Shown here piece after piece: positions 57,912-64,000 of a stretch of 64,000 bases of DNA. The DNA is from Aquimarina sp. Aq107 (GTDB lineage Bacteria; Bacteroidota; Bacteroidia; Flavobacteriales; Flavobacteriaceae): contig NZ_OX030782.1 of assembly GCF_943733665.1 (NCBI RefSeq), positions 3,520,501-3,584,500 on the forward strand. The letters are read 5' to 3'. Position numbers and translations under genes: made by a program. Position 1 is the first letter of the stretch; each line of letters opens with the position of its first letter. The notes beneath the pieces are model-generated. The model was not told the DNA's origin. It did not search any database and saw only the letters and a list, made by a program, of their open reading frames with translations.

Positions 57912-57977
57912 GGGAAAAATTGACAAGTAGTCGGGAAAAACGACCATTCTAAAGTCCTTAATCCCATCGCATCTTTG
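57912..57977 (+). promoter_or_regulatory. Shared promoter block, copy A
   Basis: Direct repeat GGGAAAAA at 57912 and 57933 (21-base period), TTGACAA at 57920, and CATCTTTG -7 element at 57970-57977, 37 bases after the second GGGAAAAA. It drives the AhpD-like gene at 58059 with a leader of about 78 bases. Confidence 0.72.
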
Positions 57978-58058
57978 TCCTGTCAAATTAAAAGACAATT
58001 AAAATTAAATATAAACTCATTCTGAAAAATAAATTCAGGATACTAAAAACATAAAATC

Positions 58059-58607
58059 ATGGCAACATTTAATGTACCAACAAGAGAAGAAGTAAATGCA
58101 ACAAATCAAGGGATTTTTGACAATCTTAACAGCGCATTAGGTTTTGTACCTAACTTATATGCAACTTATGCGCACAGTGAAACTGCATTAGAAAATTACT
58201 TAACTCTATCTAACGCAAAAACATCTTTAAAAGCTAAAGAAAAAGAAGTTGTTAATCTTGCAGTTAGTCAAGTAAACAATTGTATTTATTGTTTATCAGC
58301 ACACACAGCAATTGGAAAAATGAATGGATTTACTGATGAGCAAATATTAGAGTTAAGAGCAGGGCATGCATCTTTTGATAGCAAATTAGATGCATTGGCA
58401 AAACTTGCTAAAAATATTACAGAAAATAGAGGGCGTACAGATCAGGATGTAGTAGATAATTTCTTTGCTGCAGGATATAACAAAGGAAATCTAGTAGATA
58501 CCATTGTATTAGTAGGAGATAAAACTATTTCGAACTATATCCACAGTACTACTCAAGTCCCTGTTGATTTTCCAGTAGCACAACCACTAGAAACTACTAC
58601 AGTATAA
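58059..58607 (+). CDS. AhpD-like (carboxymuconolactone decarboxylase family) protein
   Basis: A 182-residue all-helical protein of the CMD/AhpD family. The peroxidase-type motif is C75-x2-C78-x3-H82 in NNCIYCLSAHTAIG, preceded by the conserved EKEVVNLAVSQVN (Glu). This is the AhpD redox motif, consistent with alkylhydroperoxidase-like activity; the partner AhpC is not in the window. It has its own copy of the shared promoter block. A strong hairpin follows. Confidence 0.88.
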   Translation: MATFNVPTREEVNATNQGIFDNLNSALGFVPNLYATYAHSETALENYLTLSNAKTSLKAKEKEVVNLAVSQVNNCIYCLSAHTAIGKMNGFTDEQILELRAGHASFDSKLDALAKLAKNITENRGRTDQDVVDNFFAAGYNKGNLVDTIVLVGDKTISNYIHSTTQVPVDFPVAQPLETTTV

Positions 58608-58639
58608 ATCACTCAACCACCAATAAATACATTCAAAAG

Positions 58640-58682
58640 TTCTGAGGAGAAATAACACGATAAAATACGTTTCTCCTCAGAA
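58640..58682 (+). other. Strong hairpin between AhpD-like and cupredoxin-like genes, no T run
   Basis: Perfect 13-base stem TTCTGAGGAGAAA / TTTCTCCTCAGAA with a 17-base loop, followed by A-rich rather than T-rich sequence. It is probably a processing or stability element that lets some transcripts read through, rather than a simple terminator. Confidence 0.6.
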
Positions 58683-58726
58683 AAATTAAAAATAATTTTC
58701 AACAATAATCATAAATATTAAAAATC

Positions 58727-59095
58727 ATGAAAAAGTTAATCACATTATTTACATTTATTTTCGCAATTACATTAAGTACATCTGCTCAAGAAGTTAAAAC
58801 AGTTTCTTTAGAACAAACAAAAGGAGAATTTACTCAGAAACAAGTAACATTATCAGAAGGTAGTTACGTTTTCAATATATCTAACAACAATTCTGGAACT
58901 GATGTTGGATTCGTATTAGTCCCTGCTGGTAAAGATGCTTCAGATCCTAAAAATCATATTCAATCAGCGTATGTAACTAAAGTTGTAGCTGAAGGAAAAA
59001 CTGAAAGTTCTAAAACCGTAACATTAAAAAAAGGAGAATACAACTATTTCTGTCCTTTAAATAAGACACCACAATACAAGTTGATTGTAAAGTAA
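58727..59095 (+). CDS. Degenerate cupredoxin-like secreted protein
   Basis: A 122-residue exported protein (signal peptide 1-20, ending TSAQ) with a plastocyanin-like beta pattern, ending GEYNYFCPLNKTPQYKLIVK. A functional type I copper site needs C-x-x-x-H-x4-M in this loop; here the Cys is kept but His is Asn and the Met is absent. So copper binding is unlikely. It follows the AhpD-like gene with the hairpin in between. Confidence 0.65.
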   Translation: MKKLITLFTFIFAITLSTSAQEVKTVSLEQTKGEFTQKQVTLSEGSYVFNISNNNSGTDVGFVLVPAGKDASDPKNHIQSAYVTKVVAEGKTESSKTVTLKKGEYNYFCPLNKTPQYKLIVK

Positions 59096-59115
59096 TTGTA
59101 CATACAAGAACAAAT

Positions 59116-59147
59116 AAAAAAAGCTTCCATAACAGGGAGCTTTTTTT
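59116..59147 (+). terminator. Terminator after cupredoxin-like gene
   Basis: Stem AAAAAAGCTTCC / GGGAGCTTTTTT (one G-T pair) with an ATAACA loop and T run. Confidence 0.8.
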
Positions 59148-59222
59148 ATTAATACCTAAAACGATGTTAATTCAATTCATCACGAATTTTGTTTTTTTAT
59201 TTTAGCGAAAAACTCAGTCAAG

Positions 59223-59936
59223 ATGAAAAATGTAATTAGCGTATTCCTACTTTCTATGTTAGTAATTGCTTGCAAGCAAGAAACTAAAAAAGAATATCAA
59301 TACGAAGAGGATGCTGAATTAAAGGAAACCGAAACAGTTCTGCATAAAATACCAACTACGACTGAAGCGATTGCCAATGCGAATGGCTTTAAAAACTGGA
59401 AAAAAGTTAAAGAAATAAAATTCACCTTTAATGTCGATAGAGATAGTAGTCATTTTGAACGTTCTTGGAATTGGAAACCAAAAAAAGATGAGGTTACAAT
59501 GATTACTTCTAAGGATACCATTACCTATAACAGAACTAAAATAGATAGTACTACATTAAAAGCAGATCAAAGCTTTATTAATGATAAGTATTGGTTACTA
59601 GCTCCGTTTAACTTAATATGGGATGAAAATAGTTTCTCATCAGAACATGAACTAAAAGCGATTGCTCCTATAAGTTCTAAAGAAATGCAAAAACTTACCA
59701 TTATTTATAAAAATGAAGGTGGGTATACTCCAGGGGATGCATACGATTTTTATTTTGAAGGTGATTTTAAAGTAAAAGAATGGGCATTTCGTGAAAAGAA
59801 CAAAAAAGAAGCTTCCTTAATAACATCATGGGAAGATTATGATGATTTTAAAGGAATCAAAATTTCAAAAACTCGCAATAGAAACGAAGGTAGTTGGAAA
59901 CTTCACTTTACTGGCATAAAAGTAATTACAGAATAA
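59223..59936 (+). CDS. Conserved lipoprotein of unknown function
   Basis: A 237-residue lipoprotein (LVIAC, C17). After a linker, a domain of alternating strands begins near residue 50 with ANANGFKNWKKVKEIKFTFNVDRDSSHFERSWNWKPKKDEVTM and ends with WKLHFTGIKVI. This looks like a Bacteroidota-specific outer-membrane-linked domain related in shape to LolA-like folds, which is a guess. Monocistronic, convergent with the MFS gene. Confidence 0.65.
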   Translation: MKNVISVFLLSMLVIACKQETKKEYQYEEDAELKETETVLHKIPTTTEAIANANGFKNWKKVKEIKFTFNVDRDSSHFERSWNWKPKKDEVTMITSKDTITYNRTKIDSTTLKADQSFINDKYWLLAPFNLIWDENSFSSEHELKAIAPISSKEMQKLTIIYKNEGGYTPGDAYDFYFEGDFKVKEWAFREKNKKEASLITSWEDYDDFKGIKISKTRNRNEGSWKLHFTGIKVITE

Positions 59937-59951
59937 CATTAGAAGAATATA

Positions 59952-61133
59952 TTATTTAACAGCTCTTTTTGAAATAAAAAATGTAACAATTAATGCAATT
60001 AATGTTGCTATTAACAAGGCTGTAAAACTAAGCTTTAGGCTTTCTATTTTTGATAAAAAACCAAGAAACGGAGGGCTTATCAAAAAACCAAGATAACCAA
60101 ATCCTGCAACGAAAGAAATTCCTTTCGCAGAAGAAACACCTTTGGTCTTACCAGCTAATCTAAATAACTCTGGAATAATCACAGAGAAACCTAAACCAAT
60201 TAATCCAAAACCGATTATTGTTAGAACCAATGAAATACTTAACACAGCTAAAAAACCAATAGCGCTAATTAAAGATCCTCCTATAATTATTGCAAAAGAC
60301 CCAAAATGTTTACTCACAGCATCCCCAAAAAAACGGCCTAGTGTCATCATTAAAGAAAAAGCAACAAAACCAAATCCAGAAATCTTCTCCGAAGATATTT
60401 TTACCACATCTTGCATATAAAGTTTACTCCAATGCTCTATTGCCCCTTCGCTACCCATAATTAAAAATGCAATAATTGTAAGTCCTAAGAGAGGTTTGAT
60501 AAGTTCTAAATCCAACCGTTTTTTAGAAGATTCTTCTTTTTCACCTTTTACAGTTAAATATTGCTTACATACTAAAAAGTTGGTTAAAATCACAAATATT
60601 GCGGCATATAGCATATGTAAAAATGGAACCTCAAAATAAGTAATCAAAAAACCACCAATACCTGCTCCAATAACACCTCCTAAACTAAAAAAACCATGAG
60701 AAGCAGACATAATATGTACATCATCTTCTTGTTCTATTTCGGACACCAATGCATTCATTGCAATATCAGTTAGGCAAGCAAACAACCCTACAACGAATAA
60801 CACAATACACAATATCAAATAACTTGGAGCAACAATTGGCATTAAAAAGAGTAAAGAAAAAATTGAAATCCCAATAATTGTAGTCTTACCGATACCAAAT
60901 TTTCCAATAATCAAGGATGATAAAGGTATCATTGCCAACGTACCTAAAGCAAAACAAAAAAGTGCTATTCCCAATTGCGCATCATCAATTAGCAACTTAG
61001 CTCTAATTTTAGGTATATACAACACCCAAGTACCTGTCATTATATTAAGCGAAGCAAAAACCCAAGCAGGTCCAAAATATCGTAATTTAGTAAGAATAAG
61101 ATATAAAGAATTCAATTCGTGTAGTTTAAACAA
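59952..61133 (-). CDS. MFS transporter
   Basis: A 393-residue, roughly 12-helix major facilitator. It resembles the FucP/YbjJ-like subgroup (TGTWVLYIPKIRAKLLIDDAQLGIALFCFALGTLAMIP and SASHGFFSLGGVIGAGIGGFLI near residue 140-160). Substrate is unknown. It is divergent from the AraC gene, 119 bases away, so co-regulation is possible. Confidence 0.85.
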   Translation of the reverse strand: MFKLHELNSLYLILTKLRYFGPAWVFASLNIMTGTWVLYIPKIRAKLLIDDAQLGIALFCFALGTLAMIPLSSLIIGKFGIGKTTIIGISIFSLLFLMPIVAPSYLILCIVLFVVGLFACLTDIAMNALVSEIEQEDDVHIMSASHGFFSLGGVIGAGIGGFLITYFEVPFLHMLYAAIFVILTNFLVCKQYLTVKGEKEESSKKRLDLELIKPLLGLTIIAFLIMGSEGAIEHWSKLYMQDVVKISSEKISGFGFVAFSLMMTLGRFFGDAVSKHFGSFAIIIGGSLISAIGFLAVLSISLVLTIIGFGLIGLGFSVIIPELFRLAGKTKGVSSAKGISFVAGFGYLGFLISPPFLGFLSKIESLKLSFTALLIATLIALIVTFFISKRAVK

Positions 61134-61240
61134 TTAATATCATATCAAAATTAACTACAAAAATAAATTTAAGGTAAAACAAAGTATTCTAACAATAAGT
61201 CAATTTATTCTAAAAATAGCAATAATCTGTTTAATTATGA

Positions 61241-61248
61241 TAATTTTG
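61241..61248 (+). promoter_or_regulatory. -7 element TAATTTTG with 4-base gap to ATG (AraC gene)
   Basis: Perfect TAnnTTTG; TCAT then ATG 61253, implying a leader of 0-2 bases. Confidence 0.55.
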
Positions 61249-61252
61249 TCAT

Positions 61253-62104
61253 ATGAAGCCATCCTATGAGCAAATTTATCTAGAACAATCCAAGTCTTTA
61301 AAAATAGAAAGTTATACTAAGGATTCACTTTGTCACGAAATAAATTGGCATTTACATCCTGAATACGAAATTGTTTTTATTAAAAATGGAAATGGCATTA
61401 TTCAGGTAGAATCCCATCTTGAAAACTACCAAGAAGGATTACTCATTTTTCTTAGCCCCAATATGCCACATATGCCCTTTGGAAATAAAGATTTTAGAGA
61501 CAATGTAGAGGTTGTAATTCAATTTAATGAAGATTTTATTGAAGAAAAATTACATCATTTTCCGGAGTTTTCTATAATTTTAGATTTCATAAAGAAATCT
61601 CCTAAAGGTTGTATCTTTTCTCAGAAAATTAAAGAAGAATTATCTGCATCTTTTTTAAGATTTTCTAATCAAAATAATATCGAAAAGCTATTAAACTTTA
61701 TTAATATTCTATATCAGCTTTCCATTTCCAAAAATTATAGATCAATTATAAAAACAAATCATCTAGATATTGACAAAACTTCTTTACCCAGAATATCAAA
61801 AGTTTTTGAATATGTAAATAAAAACTATGCTAAAAAAATCAAATCAGAAACTTTAGCTAAAGAATTAGGGTTAACTACAAATTCATTTTGCAGAATTTTC
61901 AAATCCTCTACAGGAAAGAATTTTATTAGTTTCTTAAATGAATTTAGAATTAAGAAAGCGCAAGAATTTTTCTATAACAGTAACAATATATCTATCTCAG
62001 AGGTGCTATACCAATGTGGGTTTAATGACCCTTCTTATTTCTGCAAACTCTTTAAAAAACAAACTGGTCTTTCGCCTTCTGCATATATTAAGACATTAAA
62101 ATAG
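61253..62104 (+). CDS. AraC-family transcriptional regulator
   Basis: A 283-residue regulator: N-terminal cupin sensor domain (EINWHLHPEYEIVFIKNGNGIIQVESH, MPHMPFGN; about 28-110) and C-terminal double helix-turn-helix (RISKVFEYVNKNYAKKIKSETLAKELGLTTNSFCRIFKSSTGKNFISFLNEFRIKKAQ, VLYQCGFNDPSYFCKLFKKQTGLSPSAYI; about 180-282). It is divergent from the MFS gene, which it may control. Its ligand is unknown. Confidence 0.92.
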   Translation: MKPSYEQIYLEQSKSLKIESYTKDSLCHEINWHLHPEYEIVFIKNGNGIIQVESHLENYQEGLLIFLSPNMPHMPFGNKDFRDNVEVVIQFNEDFIEEKLHHFPEFSIILDFIKKSPKGCIFSQKIKEELSASFLRFSNQNNIEKLLNFINILYQLSISKNYRSIIKTNHLDIDKTSLPRISKVFEYVNKNYAKKIKSETLAKELGLTTNSFCRIFKSSTGKNFISFLNEFRIKKAQEFFYNSNNISISEVLYQCGFNDPSYFCKLFKKQTGLSPSAYIKTLK

Positions 62105-62114
62105 GGATCTTAAT

Positions 62115-63395
62115 TTATAATTTCTGCAATATCCCTTTCTTAAGAATTTGACCAAACTCGTACATATCCTCATAAGAACAATAAAAAGGTGCTGGAGCTA
62201 ATCTAATTACATTTGGTTCTCTCCAATCTGTAATTACTCCATTTTTCATTAAATAATCAAATAACTTTCTTCCTTCGCCATGGAGAAATACAGAGAGTTG
62301 TGTTCCTCTTTCTTCCTGACTCGAAGGAGTTATTATTTCAAAAGTACTTTCTACTTCTAAATCAATCGATTTCAACACAAATTCTAAATAAGCAACAATG
62401 AGATTTCGCTTTTTAATAAGTGCTTCCATCCCAACTTTTTCAAATAATTCTAGTGAAGCCAAATATGGTGCTAAGGATAAAATAGGAGCGTTACTCAATT
62501 GCCAAGCATCTGCATTAGGCATGGGCTCGAACTCTGGTTTCATCAAAAATCTAGATTCTCTTTTAGTCCCCCACCAACCTTCGAACCGTGGAATATCTTT
62601 TCTGTCATGAAATCGTTCATGTACAAAGCAGCCAGAAGCATTTCCTGGACCACTATTCATATACTTATAACTACACCAAGATGCAAAATCCACATCCCAA
62701 TCATGTAATTTTAATTCTATATTACCCGCACCATGTGCAAGATCCCAACCAACAAAAGCTCCGATATCATGACCTGCTTTAGTAATGGTTTTCATATCAA
62801 AAACCTGACCTGTATAATAATTAACACCACCGATTAGAATTAAAGCACACTCCTCTCCTATTGATTTAATAGTAGATAAAATATCTTCTATCCTAAAATT
62901 ATGTTCTCCAGGGCGTTTCTTAATTTCTACAATAGCACCTTTTGGATCATATCCATGAAATCTAACCTGACTCTGTAACATATATTGATCACTAGGAAAT
63001 GCTTTCTCTTCACATATAATCTTATATCGTTTTCCTTGAGGTCGATAAAATGAAACCATTAGCAAATGGAGATTTACTGTTAAGGTGTTCATCACCGTAA
63101 TCTCAGAGGGATTAGCTCCAACTATTCTACTAAGGGGTTTGGCTAAACGTTCGTGATAGTCCCACCAAGGCTTATCTGCATAAAAATGTCCTTCAACAGC
63201 AAGTTCTGCCCAATCTTTCATTACTTCATCGACATACTTCTTTGTGTTTTTAGGCTGAAGTCCTAAAGAATTTCCTGTAAAATATATAACCTCTTTTTCA
63301 TTAACTTTAGGAAAAAGAAACTGATCTCTATAAGAACTTAAAGGATCTTGTTGATCTAACTTTTGAGCAAATTCTTTACTGTTTTCAAATTGCAT
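62115..63395 (-). CDS. kynU: Kynureninase
   Basis: A 426-residue PLP enzyme splitting (3-hydroxy)kynurenine to (3-hydroxy)anthranilate and alanine. ITVMNTLTVNLHLLMVSFYRP, GWDLAHGAGNIELKLHDWDVDFASWCSYKYMNSGPG (with PLP Asp and Lys) and RFEGWWGTKRESRF are the family marks. ATG 63395 (MQFENSKEF) is preferred because a perfect -7 element (63411-63418) overlaps the TTG of the longer frame. Kmo is at 49622. Confidence 0.95.
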   Translation of the reverse strand: MQFENSKEFAQKLDQQDPLSSYRDQFLFPKVNEKEVIYFTGNSLGLQPKNTKKYVDEVMKDWAELAVEGHFYADKPWWDYHERLAKPLSRIVGANPSEITVMNTLTVNLHLLMVSFYRPQGKRYKIICEEKAFPSDQYMLQSQVRFHGYDPKGAIVEIKKRPGEHNFRIEDILSTIKSIGEECALILIGGVNYYTGQVFDMKTITKAGHDIGAFVGWDLAHGAGNIELKLHDWDVDFASWCSYKYMNSGPGNASGCFVHERFHDRKDIPRFEGWWGTKRESRFLMKPEFEPMPNADAWQLSNAPILSLAPYLASLELFEKVGMEALIKKRNLIVAYLEFVLKSIDLEVESTFEIITPSSQEERGTQLSVFLHGEGRKLFDYLMKNGVITDWREPNVIRLAPAPFYCSYEDMYEFGQILKKGILQKL

Positions 63396-63410
63396 TTTTG
63401 AGTTTTGATT

Positions 63411-63418
63411 CAAAAATA
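63411..63418 (-). promoter_or_regulatory. -7 element TATTTTTG of kynU
   Basis: Perfect TAnnTTTG 15 bases before ATG 63395 on the minus strand; it argues against the upstream TTG start. Confidence 0.5.
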
Positions 63419-63597
63419 CAGATTAGAAATGAGATTAAATAATCTTTTAAAATGCTGTTAAAAATATTGGGGAAATTATCACTTATCATTATCTTCATAA
63501 CTAGCAAAAAACTCCTCATAAATATCATAAAAAAAGACACAAATCCCGAGTGTCTATAAATGTTCGGGCATACAATATCTCTTAAACTCATATTTTA

Positions 63598-63747
63598 ATG
63601 AAAGAATTAAAAAAATTAGACGGTGTACAAGAAATTAGTAAAAAAGTTCAGAAAAATGTAAACGGTGGACATTGTCCTCCTTGCGGTCCAGGAGAATGTG
63701 GACAGATTATTTTCCCTGGGCCAGATTGGTTTTGCGCACCTTGCTAA
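63598..63747 (+). CDS. 49-residue double-glycine leader peptide with Cys-rich core
   Basis: ATG 63598 to TAA 63745-63747. The leader runs to Gly23-Gly24 (MKELKKLDGVQEISKKVQKN-VNGG); the 25-residue core has five Cys (26, 29, 34, 46, 49) with CPPCGPGEC and CAPC pairs. It is too short for most gene callers. The leader resembles that of the 71-residue peptide at 36555 (ISKK...NGG / LSKK...NGG). No exporter is adjacent. It may be a bacteriocin, a signalling peptide or a RiPP precursor. A perfect hairpin terminator lies directly downstream. Confidence 0.75.
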   Translation: MKELKKLDGVQEISKKVQKNVNGGHCPPCGPGECGQIIFPGPDWFCAPC

Positions 63748-63758
63748 ATAATAAGTAG

Positions 63759-63794
63759 TGCAGTAGTTTTATATAAAACTACTGCAATTTTTTT
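63759..63794 (+). terminator. Terminator after GG peptide gene
   Basis: Perfect 14-base palindrome TGCAGTAGTTTTAT / ATAAAACTACTGCA followed by a T run. It overlaps the end of the convergent TPR gene. Confidence 0.85.
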
Positions 63795-64000
63795 AATATA
63801 GTTTTTGCTTCATCAAAATTATAATTTCCTTCATCTAAAAGAATATTTTCTAACATTGGTATTGCTTTATTTTTTCTATCTTGTTTTAGATACACTAATG
63901 CTTTATACCAATACCCTTTTGATTGATCAACAGCATCAGAGCTTATTAAGCTATCAAAATAATAAACCGCTTCTTCATATTTATTTAATTCCAATGCAGA
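63779..64000 (-). CDS. TPR-repeat protein, C-terminal part (5' end outside window)
   Basis: The frame is open to the window edge, about 73 residues. LELNKYEEAVYYFDSLISSDAV, GYWYKALVYLKQDRKNKAIPMLENIL and NYNFDEAKTILKKL are tetratricopeptide helices, so this is the C-terminus of a longer TPR protein. Its full architecture cannot be seen. Confidence 0.7.
   Translation of the reverse strand, partial: SALELNKYEEAVYYFDSLISSDAVDQSKGYWYKALVYLKQDRKNKAIPMLENILLDEGNYNFDEAKTILKKLQ

Noticed and set aside
42357..63413. Longer N-termini for several genes (42357, 44469, 44876, 52071, 53495, 56653, 39055, and 29924, 63413 and 9585 on the minus strand)
   Set aside because: The longer starts overlap upstream genes or -7 elements, or lack sense before a clean signal peptide or domain; the internal ATG was taken in each case.

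Overview
The window is low-GC DNA (about one third G+C by eye) from a bacterium of the phylum Bacteroidota, almost certainly a marine-type Flavobacteriaceae (Aquimarina-like is a guess). The evidence is a fused secDF, a type IX secretion (T9SS) C-terminal sorting domain, Bacteroidota -7 promoter elements of the TAnnTTTG type, weak Shine-Dalgarno signals, lipoproteins with a short lipobox, a CarboxypepD_reg-like protein, and the order gyrB / barrel protein / mdh / secDF. No rRNA, tRNA, CRISPR, prophage or insertion sequence was seen.

Layout. 1-1127: 3' part of an MBOAT O-acyltransferase on the minus strand. 1256-11843: ftsE, then a surface-polysaccharide locus with a methyltransferase, a 2OG-Fe(II) oxygenase, two GT2 and two other glycosyltransferases, a FemAB-like acyltransferase, and a tight minus-strand operon (FdtB-like aminotransferase, Wzx-like flippase, GT4, FdtA/QdtA-like isomerase) that makes a dTDP-3-amino-3,6-dideoxyhexose and builds or exports a glycan. 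11928-15637: small membrane protein, typA/bipA, kdsA and a DUF1801 protein, with a candidate small RNA upstream of the typA terminator. 15700-21070: a CarboxypepD_reg-like secreted protein, then two operons (membrane protein plus HTH regulator; Coq4-like, small membrane protein, DUF1361, creD) that share the same palindromic operator. 21304-36437: DUF192 lipoprotein, a 1228-residue secreted GH57-type protein with three starch-binding-like modules, secDF and a stand-alone SecD-periplasmic-domain paralogue, a thioredoxin-like protein, mdh, an outer-membrane barrel, gyrB, and an astacin-type lipoprotein protease with two chitin-binding-like modules.

36555-41068: a double-glycine leader peptide, asnB, a DUF2911 protein and then 1.4 kb that looks empty but encodes three homologous 32-residue peptides on the minus strand. 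41069-51935: queE, a RidA-family lipoprotein, a HerA-like ATPase, cupin, hydrolase, rluF, VOC protein, sterol-desaturase-type hydroxylase, aldehyde dehydrogenase, kmo and a methyltransferase. 52125-56328: a signalling cassette (cNMP-binding histidine kinase, aldo/keto reductase, response-regulator/thioredoxin-reductase-like fusion without CxxC, UBP zinc finger). 56719-59095: a stress-like group (secreted protein plus DoxX, a new 53-residue ORF, an AhpD-like protein, a degenerate cupredoxin) whose three promoters share one fixed-spacing block. 59223-64000: lipoprotein, MFS transporter, AraC regulator, kynureninase, a second Cys-rich double-glycine peptide and a TPR fragment.

The strongest candidates for something undescribed are the three-copy 32-residue peptide family (39749-40773), the shared promoter block at 56607-57977 with its small Cys/His ORF, and the SecD periplasmic-domain paralogue at 29256-29876.
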